Assembly: GCF_000306945.1 (NCBI RefSeq) | Contig: NC_018518.1 | Location: forward strand, 1,860,001 to 1,924,000 | Origin: Bordetella pertussis 18323 | GTDB taxonomy: Bacteria; Pseudomonadota; Gammaproteobacteria; Burkholderiales; Burkholderiaceae_B | Direction: 5' to 3' | Length of the DNA: 64,000 bases | Shown: in pieces, positions 16,985 through 25,245 of the stretch | Layout: each line of letters begins with the position of its first letter | Position numbering within the stretch: position 1 is the first letter of the stretch | Position numbers and translations under genes: made by a program | Notes under the pieces: generated by a model | What the model was told of the DNA's origin: nothing | The model's input: the letters and a program-made list of their open reading frames with translations, nothing else | The model's database searches: none

Positions 16985-17707
16985 TCAAGCGCCGCAGCCC
17001 ATCCCGCCGGAGACGCCCAGCGCCTCGCCGGTGATGAAGCCGGCGGCTTCGGAGCATAAAAACGCAATCGCCGCGGCGACCTCCTCGGGCCGGCCCAGGC
17101 GGCGCAGCAGCGTCAACGCCTCCAGGTCGGCGCGCATCTGCGCGCCCGCGACGTCGACGGCGCGCGCCAGCATCGGCGTGTCGACCGGTCCAGGCAGCAC
17201 GGCATTGGCGGTCACGCCGTAGCGCGCGTTCTCGCGCGCAATCGAGCGGGTGAATCCGAGCAGGCCCGCCTTGGCGGCGGCGTAGACCGCCCCGCCGCGC
17301 GAACCCAGGCGGCCCGCCTCGGACGACACATTGACGATGCGGCCGAAGCGCGCCGCCTGCATGCCGGGCAGCACGCCCAGCGTGAAGGCGAACGCACTCT
17401 CCAGGTTGACGGCCAGCAGCGCGCGCCAGTCCTGCGGGGTCGTCCGGGAAAAGAACGCGTGCTGGTCGGCGCCGACATTGTTGACCAGGATGTCGAACGG
17501 CGCGGCGCCGGCGCAGAATCCGGCCACCGCCTCGGCGTCCGTGGCGTCGAGCGCGACAAAGCGGGCGCCGGTGGCCTCGGCCACGCTGGCGCCCGCCTGC
17601 GCGTCGCGATCGCAGAACGTGACGCGCAGGCCGTCGCGGCATAGCTGCGCGACGGTGGCCGCGCCGATGCCGTTGGCGCCGCCGGTAACGAGCGCGTGCC
17701 GCGGCAT
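16985..17707 (-). CDS. Short-chain dehydrogenase/reductase
   Basis: A 240-residue classical SDR, NAD(P)-dependent. The cofactor motif TGGANGIG is at residues 8-15, NNVGA near 76-80, catalytic Ser in NVSSEAG (about 128-129) and YAAAK at 142-146. An acidic residue after the second strand (CDRD) favours NAD. Start ATG 17707 overlaps the hydratase stop by one base (TGATG). It could oxidise either a cis-diol made by the Rieske oxygenase or a 3-hydroxyacyl-CoA made by the hydratase; the sequence does not decide. Confidence 0.92.
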   Translation of the reverse strand: MPRHALVTGGANGIGAATVAQLCRDGLRVTFCDRDAQAGASVAEATGARFVALDATDAEAVAGFCAGAAPFDILVNNVGADQHAFFSRTTPQDWRALLAVNLESAFAFTLGVLPGMQAARFGRIVNVSSEAGRLGSRGGAVYAAAKAGLLGFTRSIARENARYGVTANAVLPGPVDTPMLARAVDVAGAQMRADLEALTLLRRLGRPEEVAAAIAFLCSEAAGFITGEALGVSGGMGCGA

Positions 17708-18519
17708 CAGTGCCTCCGGAAAACCGGCTGGCGCTTCCCGATCACCGCCGCCAGCCCTTCCCGGCTGTCGGCCGTGGCCGACAGGGTCGATACGGTACGG
17801 GCCTCCTCGGGCAGGGCCCGTTCGACCTGCAGCGTGTTCCACAACAGGCGCTTGGTCGCCGCCTGCGCCAGCGGCGCTCCGGCGGCGTAGGTCGCGGCCA
17901 GGCGGGCTGCGCTCTCGTCCAGCTCGGCGTCGGCGACCACCTGGTTGACCAGGCCCATCTCGAGCGCCTCGTCGGCGCCCACCGTGCGGTTCGACAGCAT
18001 CATTTCCATGGCGCGGCGAAAACCGATCAGATGCGGCAGGATGACCGAGCTGCCCGCGTCCGGCGCCATGCCCACGCGCGTGGCGCCGGCCAGGAACCTG
18101 GCGCCCTGCGCGGCGACGACGATGTCGGCCGCGCATACCAGGCCCAGGCCGCCGCCGCCGGCCGCGTAGCCCTGCACCTGCGCCACCACGACGGCGTCCA
18201 GCCTGATCAGCGCGCCGATGGCCATTTGCAGCCAGGCGGTCACTTCGCGCAGGAAGTCGCCCAGGCCCTCGCCCTTGCTGGCGAACTCGCGCACATCGCC
18301 GCCGGCGCAGAAATGCTTGCCCGCGCCGCGCAACAGCACCACGCGCACATCGGGCTCGCGGTGGCAGCGCATCACCGCTTCGTGGAAAGCCTTCATAAAT
18401 TCGATATTCATGCCGTTGGCCGCATCGGGGCGGTTCAACGTGATGCGGGCCACATGGTCCGCATAGTCCAGCAGCACAGGACCCTCGCCAATCCAGGTCT
18501 CGGGGTTTGCAGTCGTCAT
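17707..18519 (-). CDS. Enoyl-CoA hydratase/isomerase family protein
   Basis: A 270-residue crotonase-fold protein. Oxyanion-hole segments are GKHFCAGGDVREFA and VQGYAAGGGLGL-like residues near 110-118. An acidic residue in GMAPDAGSSVILPHLIG occupies the second catalytic region. I prefer the ATG at 18519, which has AGGAG six bases upstream; the ATG at 18525 sits directly on that AGGAG. Likely hydrates an enoyl-CoA intermediate in the same pathway as the thiolase and SDR. Confidence 0.9.
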   Translation of the reverse strand: MTTANPETWIGEGPVLLDYADHVARITLNRPDAANGMNIEFMKAFHEAVMRCHREPDVRVVLLRGAGKHFCAGGDVREFASKGEGLGDFLREVTAWLQMAIGALIRLDAVVVAQVQGYAAGGGGLGLVCAADIVVAAQGARFLAGATRVGMAPDAGSSVILPHLIGFRRAMEMMLSNRTVGADEALEMGLVNQVVADAELDESAARLAATYAAGAPLAQAATKRLLWNTLQVERALPEEARTVSTLSATADSREGLAAVIGKRQPVFRRH

Positions 18520-18529
18520 CGTCATCTCC

Positions 18530-19057
18530 TCATACCAGGAAGGACAGGGTGAAAATCGGTTTGGCGCTATTGACCAGGGCAATCTTCTTGCGCACCAGGC
18601 GGAAGGCGCCATCGACCAGCCGGAGCCGGTACTCGTTGCGCGCGGCCCAATGCGTTTCGCCGCGCAGGTTGTCCTCGTAGATCAGCACATTGGCCAGCGC
18701 CGTCACTTCCTGCCCCGCGACATCGACGATCTCGATGTTGGAAATCAGGCGCGCCAGCGCCGAGCGCGGCGTCTGCGTATGGCGGCGGCCGGTCAGCAAC
18801 TGTTCGATGCGGACACGGATGCGCGACCGGTTGTCGTAGATCACCGACATCTTCTGCTCGGGATCGATATCGTCGCCATTGGCCGGGATCCAGTAGATGG
18901 CGTCGTCCTCCCAGAGCGACTCCCAGCCCTGGTAGTCGTGCGTGTCCTGCAGCCGGGCCTCGTGATAGAGAAACTGCGACACCCGATGGTGCAGCGTCAG
19001 TTCGTCCAGCGCCTGCAGATCGTCAGCGGCCGGACGGGTTTCGGGACGTGCGGTCAT
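18530..19057 (-). CDS. Aromatic-ring-hydroxylating dioxygenase, beta subunit
   Basis: A 175-residue small subunit of a Rieske oxygenase (SnoaL/NTF2-like fold), structural rather than catalytic. Recognisable features are VSQFLYHEARLQDTHDYQGW, WESLWEDDAIYWIPA and the end FRLVRKKIALVNS. It starts 5 bp after the alpha subunit gene, as usual for an alpha3beta3 enzyme. Start ATG 19057. Confidence 0.93.
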   Translation of the reverse strand: MTARPETRPAADDLQALDELTLHHRVSQFLYHEARLQDTHDYQGWESLWEDDAIYWIPANGDDIDPEQKMSVIYDNRSRIRVRIEQLLTGRRHTQTPRSALARLISNIEIVDVAGQEVTALANVLIYEDNLRGETHWAARNEYRLRLVDGAFRLVRKKIALVNSAKPIFTLSFLV

Positions 19058-19062
19058 CCGGA

Positions 19063-20319
19063 TTACTCCTGCATCAGCTTGAAATAGTGGCGCCAGATCC
19101 CGCGCTGCGGGACCTCGTCGGTCGAATGCCCGACGGTGTAGCCGTTCTCGTCCTTGCGCTCGCGATGCAGGCCGCGGGTCAGCATCAGCCATTCGGGGTC
19201 GCGGATCTTCGCGCCGCGGTGGTTGCGCTCGTACATCTCCGTATCGTCGGCCAGCAACAGGCCGGCCGGCCCGACCGAACCCATGGTCTGCTGGCGCAGC
19301 CGGCGGTTGATGTCGGGCGCGTCCTTGAACTGCACCGCCGTCACGTGCTGGATGGTTTCCTCCACCGACACCGGCTGCAGCACGAAGATCTGGATCTCCG
19401 CGATGAACAGATTGGGGAAGATCATCGTGTGCGGCGAGCCGTCGATCATGATCTGGCGCGCCCGCTCGGCGCCGTAGGCCTGGTCCATCGCGACGGCGTA
19501 GTCCGCCATCCGCTCGACCGACGAGCCGAACCAGTACAGCGGCTTGTCGATGCGCCGCCACTCCGGCCGCAGATCGAACTCGGTATGGCCATTGCCGTAG
19601 TCGCGCGTCAGCGCGGTCGAATCCTTGCCGTAGAGATTGGCGATCGGACTGTTGGTGACCTGGAAGATGGAACCATGCACGAAACCGGGGTGGTAGCCGT
19701 CGGTCTCGTTCTCCAGCATGAACTTCCAGTTGGCCTTGGCCCGGTGCTGCAGGAACCCGGCGCGCAGGTCCAGCTCGCCGTTGGGCGAGTTGTCGCACAA
19801 CTGGTCGATGGCGGCCTTGGCCCCGCCCAGGTGCTCGTCCAGGCTCGGGCCGGTTTCGGCGAACGATCCGAACACGAAGCCGCGATAGATGCCGATCCGC
19901 GCCACCTTGCCGAGCCCGACGCCGGCCTTGGAGGCGCCCTCGTAGCCGTCGGCCAGCGCGTACCCCATCAGGTCGCCGGTGTTCGAGAAAGTCCACGAGT
20001 GGTACGGGCACGTGAAAGTGCTGCGGTTGCCTTCCTTGTAGGCGCACAGCTGGTTGCCCCGGTGCGGACACTTGTTCAGCAACAGGCGGATCTCGCCGTC
20101 CCGGTCCCGCAGCAACAGCACGGGCGTCGTGCCGATGCTCTTGGTCACGTAGTCGTTCTTGTTGGGCACTTCGCTGACGTGACCCACGTATACCCAGGTC
20201 CTGTGCCAGATCTTGTCCAGCTCCTCCTGGAAGATCTCCGGATCGACGTACAGGCGGCTATTGATCCGCGTGGGCTCGATCAGCGCCCGGTAGTCGATCT
20301 CGTTCCTGATGAAAGACAT
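19063..20319 (-). CDS. Aromatic-ring-hydroxylating dioxygenase, alpha subunit (Rieske)
   Basis: A 418-residue catalytic subunit. Rieske [2Fe-2S] ligands are C84, H86 (CPHRG) and C104, H107 (CPYHSW). The mononuclear iron site is in ETDGYHPGFVH, with H210 and H215 and the bridging D207. Start ATG 20319 has GGAGGT seven bases upstream. The family activates O2 to hydroxylate or demethylate ring compounds; substrate class cannot be read reliably. First gene of a six-gene leftward operon (alpha, beta, hydratase, SDR, ferredoxin, CoA-transferase). Confidence 0.95.
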   Translation of the reverse strand: MSFIRNEIDYRALIEPTRINSRLYVDPEIFQEELDKIWHRTWVYVGHVSEVPNKNDYVTKSIGTTPVLLLRDRDGEIRLLLNKCPHRGNQLCAYKEGNRSTFTCPYHSWTFSNTGDLMGYALADGYEGASKAGVGLGKVARIGIYRGFVFGSFAETGPSLDEHLGGAKAAIDQLCDNSPNGELDLRAGFLQHRAKANWKFMLENETDGYHPGFVHGSIFQVTNSPIANLYGKDSTALTRDYGNGHTEFDLRPEWRRIDKPLYWFGSSVERMADYAVAMDQAYGAERARQIMIDGSPHTMIFPNLFIAEIQIFVLQPVSVEETIQHVTAVQFKDAPDINRRLRQQTMGSVGPAGLLLADDTEMYERNHRGAKIRDPEWLMLTRGLHRERKDENGYTVGHSTDEVPQRGIWRHYFKLMQE

Positions 20320-20358
20320 CGCCCTCACCTCCGATGGTTTGTGAATTATTTAATAATC

Positions 20359-20372
20359 CGAATGATCGTTCG
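20359..20372. promoter_or_regulatory. Near-palindromic operator candidate at the oxygenase promoter
   Basis: CGAATGATCGTTCG, a 14-bp palindrome with one mismatched pair, 40 bp upstream of the oxygenase alpha start in AT-rich DNA. It shares CGAA-N6-TTC with the site at 20621-20634 in front of the transporter gene. The 358-bp divergent gap (20320-20677) holds no gene; its AT-richness contrasts with all flanking DNA and marks it as a double promoter region. Confidence 0.55.
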
Positions 20373-20421
20373 ATTTATAAATGAGGAGGCGGCGGCATGT
20401 CAAGCACAGATTTTTATAACC

Positions 20422-20437
20422 AACCGACTATTCGGTT
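20422..20437. promoter_or_regulatory. Inverted repeat AACCGA-N4-TCGGTT
   Basis: A perfect 6-bp inverted repeat with a 4-bp spacer, in the middle of the divergent AT-rich promoter region between the oxygenase operon and the transporter operon. A second regulator site or a variant of the neighbouring palindromes. Confidence 0.45.
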
Positions 20438-20621
20438 TTTACAACAATTTCCAGGAATCGAATCAGGGGAAACCATTAGGGCGTTTTCTTAAAATCACCT
20501 TAAAAGAAAACATATCCAATTGATTTATAAGTGTTTTTACAAAACACCAGGCCGCCGACAGGGTGTCGGAAAAGCGCGGAACCGGCTATAGCCAAGCCTC
20601 TCAAGCCCTGATAAATTACAC

Positions 20622-20633
20622 GAACGGTTGTTC
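20622..20633. promoter_or_regulatory. Operator candidate GAAC-GGTT-GTTC before the transporter genes
   Basis: A perfect 4-bp inverted repeat that aligns with the palindrome at 20359 as CGAA-N6-TTC. It lies 44 bp upstream of the solute-binding-protein start, where a repressor would block transcription. Confidence 0.5.
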
Positions 20634-20677
20634 AATAATAGGCTCAGACCATATCGAGCCGCCACACAGGAGGAGTC

Positions 20678-21817
20678 ATGAACACAAGCAAGGCAATCGT
20701 CGCGGGCTTGCTCGCACTGGGCTGCGCCCTGCCCGCCGCGGCCGAGATCCGGCTCGGCGCCTCGGTCTCGGCCACCGGCCCGGCCGGCATCCTGGGCGAC
20801 CCCGAAGCCCGCACCCTGGAACTGCTCGTGCAGGAACTGAACGCGCGCGGCGGCGTCAAGGGCGAGAAGATCAAGCTGGTGCTCTACGACGACGGCGGCG
20901 ACGCCAACAAGGCGCGCACCTTCGCCACCCGGCTGGTCGAGGACGACGAAGTGCAGGCCATCATCGGCGGCACCACCACCGGCACCTCGATGTCCATCCT
21001 GTCGGTCGCCGAAGAAGCCAAGGTGCCGTTCATCTCGCTGGCCGGCGCCATCGACATCATCGACCCGGTCAAGCCCTATACCTTCAAGACGCCCCATACC
21101 GACCGCATGGCATGCCAGAAGGTGTTTGCCGACATGCGCAAGAACGGCTGGACCAAGGTGGCGCTGATCGGCTCCACGGACGGCTTCGGCGCTTCCATGC
21201 AGGCGCAGTGCAAGGCCGTGGCCGGCCAGTACGGCATCGAACTGGTGGGCAGCGAAACCTACGAGCCCAAGGACGCCGACATGACGGCGCAGCTGACCAA
21301 GATCCGGGGCATCCCCGGCGTGCAAGCAGTCCTGAACCCGGGGTTCGGCCAAAGCGCGGCGGTGCTGGCGCGCAACTACCGCCAGCTCGGCATGAGCCTG
21401 CCGTTCTACGCCTCGCACGGCGTCGCCTCGCAAGGCTATATCGACCTGGCCGGCGCCGACGTCGTCGAAGGCTTCCGCCTGCCGGGAACCGCGCTGCTGG
21501 TGGCGGACCTGCTGCCCGCCAGCGACCCCCAGGCCGCGCCGTCCATCGCCTACAAGAAGGCCTTCGAAGCCAAGACCGGCGCCCCCGTGGGCACCTTCGG
21601 CGGCTATGCGCACGACGCCTTCCTGATCCTGGTCGATGCGCTGAACCGCGCCGACTCGACCAAGCCCACCGCGATCCGCGACGCGATCGAGAAAACCAGC
21701 AAGCTGGCCGGCACCACCGGCGTCTATACCTTCTCGCCGACCAATCACCTGGGCCTGGACCTCTCGGCCTTCCGCGTGCTCGAGATCCGCGGCGGCAAGT
21801 GGAAAGTCGTCGACTGA
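20678..21817 (+). CDS. Branched-chain-type ABC transporter, periplasmic substrate-binding protein
   Basis: A 379-residue periplasmic receptor of the LivK/HAAT family. Signal peptide MNTSKAIVAGLLALGCAL to AAAE, then EIRLGASVSATGPAG, the usual first strand and ligand loop. GGTTTGTSMSIL and FGGYAHDAF are family segments in the two lobes. CAGGAGGAG lies just before ATG 20678. This family transports amino acids and also aromatic acids such as benzoates; its position next to a Rieske/CoA-ligase pathway favours an aromatic or cyclic acid. Confidence 0.9.
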   Translation: MNTSKAIVAGLLALGCALPAAAEIRLGASVSATGPAGILGDPEARTLELLVQELNARGGVKGEKIKLVLYDDGGDANKARTFATRLVEDDEVQAIIGGTTTGTSMSILSVAEEAKVPFISLAGAIDIIDPVKPYTFKTPHTDRMACQKVFADMRKNGWTKVALIGSTDGFGASMQAQCKAVAGQYGIELVGSETYEPKDADMTAQLTKIRGIPGVQAVLNPGFGQSAAVLARNYRQLGMSLPFYASHGVASQGYIDLAGADVVEGFRLPGTALLVADLLPASDPQAAPSIAYKKAFEAKTGAPVGTFGGYAHDAFLILVDALNRADSTKPTAIRDAIEKTSKLAGTTGVYTFSPTNHLGLDLSAFRVLEIRGGKWKVVD

Positions 21818-21894
21818 GCGCCTGAACGGCGGCCCGTCGCCGGCGCACCGAGCGCGGGCCCGCCATCCCAGTCCAGACAAACGCCGGAGTGCCC

Positions 21895-22767
21895 ATGTCG
21901 GAATTCATGCAGTTCATTTTCTCGGGGGTGACCGTGGGCGCGGTCTACGCGCTCGTCGCCCTCGGGTTCGCGATCATCTTCAACGCGACCGGCGTGGTGA
22001 ACTTTGCCCAGGGCGAGTTCGTCATGCTGGGTGGCATGATCACTGTCTTCGCGCACGGCGCGGGCCTGGCGCTGCCGCTGGCCGCGCTGCTCGCCATCGC
22101 CGTGACCGCCGCGACAGGCGTGGCGTTGAACCGCCTGGCGATCGAGCCGGCGCGCGGCGCCCCCGTCGTCTCGCTCATCATCATCACCATCGGCGCCTCG
22201 ATCTTCATCCGGGGCGCGGTGCAAAGCCTGTTCGGCAAGCAGATCCACAGCCTGCCCGCGTTCTCGGGCGACGACCCGATACACGTGCTGGGCGCCACCA
22301 TCCTGTCGCAAAGCCTGTGGATGATCGGCGGCGCGGTGGCGGTATTCATCGTCCTGTGGCTGTTCTTCACCAGGACACTGATAGGCCGCGCGGTGCTGGC
22401 CACCTCGAACAACCGCCTGGCGGCCCGCCTGGTCGGGATCAACACCCGATTCATCATGACCCTGTCGTTCGCGCTGTCGGCGGCCATCGGCGCCCTGGCC
22501 GGCGTGCTGATCACGCCGATCACGCTGACCTCGTACGACGTGGACCTGACCCTGGCGCTCAAGGGCTTTGCCGCCGCCATGCTGGGCGGCATGGGCAGCC
22601 CCAAGGGCGCGCTGGCCGGCGGCATCCTGCTCGGCCTGCTGGAATCCCTGACCGCCGGCTACCTGTCGTCGCAGTACAAGGACGCGGCGGCCTTCCTCAC
22701 CATTCTCGCGGTGCTGTTCTTCATGCCGCAGGGACTGTTCGGACACAAGTCCACGGATCGCGTATAA
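21895..22767 (+). CDS. Branched-chain-type ABC transporter permease, LivH family
   Basis: A 290-residue inner-membrane permease with about eight hydrophobic segments. Typical LivH elements: FSGVTVGAVYALVALGFAII, NATGVVNFAQGEFVMLGG and KGFAAAMLGGMGSPKGALAG near the C-terminus. ATG 21895 is preferred over GTG 21889, because GGAG (21886-21889) then has a 5-base spacer. Partner of the neighbouring receptor and the truncated LivM. Confidence 0.92.
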   Translation: MSEFMQFIFSGVTVGAVYALVALGFAIIFNATGVVNFAQGEFVMLGGMITVFAHGAGLALPLAALLAIAVTAATGVALNRLAIEPARGAPVVSLIIITIGASIFIRGAVQSLFGKQIHSLPAFSGDDPIHVLGATILSQSLWMIGGAVAVFIVLWLFFTRTLIGRAVLATSNNRLAARLVGINTRFIMTLSFALSAAIGALAGVLITPITLTSYDVDLTLALKGFAAAMLGGMGSPKGALAGGILLGLLESLTAGYLSSQYKDAAAFLTILAVLFFMPQGLFGHKSTDRV

Positions 22768-22770
22768 GCC

Positions 22771-23556
22771 ATGCGGATATCATCGAAACACTGGACGCTG
22801 ATCGTCCTGGCCGCGCTGATCGCCATCGCCCCGCTGTTCTTCCCCTCCGGCTATTACTTCCGCGTGGGCTCGACGATTTTCGTCAACGCGCTGGCGGTCA
22901 CCGGCATCGTCATCCTGACCGGCTACGCCGGCCAGATCAGCCTGGGACACGCGGGATTCGCCGGCATCGGCGGCTATGCCTGCGCGCTGGCGCCGGTGCA
23001 CCTCGGGCTGCCCTCGGCGCTGTCGGTGGTGCTGGGCGCGGCCGTCTCGGGCGCGCTGGCGTGGCTGGTCGGCCGCCCCATCCTGCGCCTGAAGGGCTAC
23101 TACCTGGGCGTGGCCTCGCTGGGCTTCGGCATCCTGGTGGCCATGGTGCTGAACAACGAACGCCAGCTCACCAAAGGGCCGGACGGCATCGCCGTGCCCG
23201 ACCCCGGCCTGCGCAGCCTGATCAAGGGCTGGGGCCTGGACCTGTCCAATGGCCAGTTCTGGTACGCCATGACGGGCATCGCGCTGGTGATCGGCGCCTG
23301 GCTCGCGCTCAACCTCTACCACAGCCCGACAGGGCGGGCGCTACGCGCGCTGCACGGTTCGGAGATCGCCGCCGGCACCGTCGGCATCGACGTGGCGGGC
23401 GCCAAGCTCAAGGCGTTTGTCGTATCGGCCGTGTACGCCTCGGTCTCGGGCTCGCTGCTGGCGCTGCAGAACCGCTTCATCACGCCGGACATCGCGGGCT
23501 TCATGCACTCGATCGAAATGGTGACCATGGCGGTGCTAGTTGTGAAGATTCAATAG
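22771..23556 (+). pseudogene. Branched-chain-type ABC permease LivM, truncated by IS481
   Basis: Begins as a normal LivM (ALAVTGIVILTGYAGQISLG, HAGFAGIGGYACA, LKGYYLGVASLGFGIL), 3 bp after livH. After about 255 residues (IEMVTMAVL) it runs into the IS481 end, which adds VVKIQ and a stop. Family members are about 310-340 residues, so the last membrane segments are missing. The flank beyond the IS is unrelated sequence, not the rest of livM, so the ATP-binding genes (livG, livF) have been separated from this operon. The transporter is probably non-functional here. Confidence 0.9.
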
Positions 23557-24583
23557 GTTGTATGCATGGTTCATCCGAACCGGATTTGAGAAACTGGAAA
23601 TCGCCGATCCCCCAGTTCACTCAAGGAGCCCGGCCGGATGAACACCCATAAGCATGCCCGATTGACCTTCCTACGTCGACTCGAAATGGTCCAGCAATTG
23701 ATCGCCCATCAAGTTTGTGTGCCTGAAGCGGCCCGCGCCTATGGGGTCACCGCGCCGACTGTGCGCAAATGGCTGGGCCGCTTCCTGGCTCAGGGCCAGG
23801 CGGGCTTGGCCGATGCGTCCTCGCGCCCGACGGTCTCGCCCCGAGCGATTGCGCCGGCCAAGGCGCTGGCTATCGTGGAGCTGCGCCGCAAGCGGCTGAC
23901 CCAAGCGCGCATCGCCCAGGCGCTGGGCGTGTCAGCCAGCACCGTCAGCCGCGTCCTGGCCCGCGCCGGTCTGTCGCACCTGGCCGACCTGGAGCCGGCC
24001 GAGCCGGTGGTGCGCTACGAGCATCAGGCCCCCGGCGATCTGCTGCACATCGACATCAAGAAGCTGGGACGTATCCAGCGCCCTGGCCACCGGGTCACGG
24101 GCAACCGACGCGATACCGTTGAGGGGGCCGGCTGGGACTTCGTCTTCGTGGCCATCGATGACCACGCCCGCGTGGCCTTCACCGACATCCACCCCGACGA
24201 GCGCTTCCCCAGCGCCGTCCAGTTCCTCAAGGACGCAGTGGCCTACTACCAGCGCCTGGGCGTGACCATCCAGCGCTTGCTCACCGACAATGGCTCGGCC
24301 TTTCGCAGCCGCGCCTTCGCCGCGCTGTGCCATGAGCTGGGCATCAAGCACCGCTTTACCCGACCTTACCGCCCACAGACCAATGGCAAGGCCGAACGCT
24401 TCATCCAGTCGGCCTTGCGTGAGTGGGCTTACGCTCACACCTACCAGAACTCCCAACACCGAGCCGATGCCATGAAATCCTGGCTACACCACTACAACTG
24501 GCATCGACCCCACCAAGGCATCGGGCGCGCTGTACCCATCTCCAGACTCAACCTGGACGAATACAACCTATTGACAGTTCACA
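23541..24583 (+). mobile_element. IS481: IS481 copy 3, at a rearrangement junction
   Basis: A 1043-bp forward IS481. Left flank GCTAGT (23535-23540) is inside livM; right flank CCTAGG (24584-24589) is inside an antitoxin-like gene. The flanks do not match, and the two sides belong to unrelated loci. The leader carries CGATCCCCC where the other copies have CACCCCCCC. Confidence 0.97.
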
Positions 24584-24588
24584 CCTAG
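23638..24588 (+). CDS. IS481 transposase (copy 3)
   Basis: An intact 316-residue IS481 transposase, identical in sequence to copy 1 except for the last residue, Thr, which is set by the flanking CCTAGG. The stop TAG is in the target, not in the element. Catalytic D139, D217 and E253 are present. Confidence 0.96.
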   Translation: MNTHKHARLTFLRRLEMVQQLIAHQVCVPEAARAYGVTAPTVRKWLGRFLAQGQAGLADASSRPTVSPRAIAPAKALAIVELRRKRLTQARIAQALGVSASTVSRVLARAGLSHLADLEPAEPVVRYEHQAPGDLLHIDIKKLGRIQRPGHRVTGNRRDTVEGAGWDFVFVAIDDHARVAFTDIHPDERFPSAVQFLKDAVAYYQRLGVTIQRLLTDNGSAFRSRAFAALCHELGIKHRFTRPYRPQTNGKAERFIQSALREWAYAHTYQNSQHRADAMKSWLHHYNWHRPHQGIGRAVPISRLNLDEYNLLTVHT

Positions 24589-24955
24589 GCGGCGCCGGCG
24601 ACCGGATCAAACTTTCGGCCGGGATGCCCAATTCGGTATGCAAGCGCCAGATCATGGGCAAGGTAAGACCGCGCTTGCGGTTCAAGACCTCGTAGACCCG
24701 GTTGCGCTTCCCGATCATGGGCTCCAGGCCCTTGGGAGTCAGGCCACCCTGCTCCATGCGGAACTTGATCGCCTCGACCGGATCCGGCAGGTCGATCGGG
24801 TAATGCCGCGCCTCATAGGCCTGCACCAGCGTGGCCAGCACGTCCAGCCGATCGCCATCGGGCGTACCCAGCTCAGGGTCCGACTCCATGAGCCGAGAAA
24901 TTTCCTTCAGAGCCGACTTGTAATCGGCCTCGGTGCGTACGGGGCGGATTTCCAT
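24548..24955 (-). CDS. HigA-type antitoxin-like HTH protein, 3' end replaced by IS481
   Basis: The start MEIRPVRTEADYKSALKEIS and the segments FRMEQGGLTPKGLEPMIGKR and GLTLPMIWRLHTELGIPAE are typical of HigA/XRE-type antitoxins that pair with RelE-like toxins. ATG 24955. Native sequence ends at about SPAPPR (24590); the remaining residues up to the stop at 24548 are read from IS481, so only the last few residues are lost. The HTH is complete and could still bind DNA. No recognisable toxin gene is present; a 49-residue reading frame lies just upstream. Confidence 0.75.
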   Translation of the reverse strand: MEIRPVRTEADYKSALKEISRLMESDPELGTPDGDRLDVLATLVQAYEARHYPIDLPDPVEAIKFRMEQGGLTPKGLEPMIGKRNRVYEVLNRKRGLTLPMIWRLHTELGIPAESLIRSPAPPRCELSIGCIRPG

Positions 24956-24965
24956 GTTCACTCCA

Positions 24966-25115
24966 TCAGGCCACCTTGTACTGGGCGCTCGGTCCCTTGA
25001 AGAAGAAGGCCAGCAATCCAGCACGATCAAATGCCGTACCGAATTCGTCGCAGGCTTGCCCCAGTTGCGCCACGGCCTTCTTGCGCCGCACTTTTCTGGC
25101 AAATCTAGTTCGCAT
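24966..25115 (-). CDS. Small unknown ORF upstream of the antitoxin-like gene
   Basis: A 49-codon frame beginning MRTRFARKVRRKKAVAQLGQ, 10 bp upstream of the antitoxin-like gene on the same strand. Toxin genes usually occupy this place, but it is too short for HigB and shows no motif I recognise. It is basic at its N-terminus. It could be a toxin remnant, an unrelated small protein, or non-coding. Confidence 0.35.
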   Translation of the reverse strand: MRTRFARKVRRKKAVAQLGQACDEFGTAFDRAGLLAFFFKGPSAQYKVA

Positions 25116-25245
25116 TTCCTAGGGCAGCGCGAGATAGAACGTCTTGAAGTCGGGAGCAGGTGTGGATATCTCCATTGAGACGGCCGCCCCCAATCGGATA
25201 GGATCGAAATCCCACATACCAACCATTTCCGAGAGAAGATTGGCC

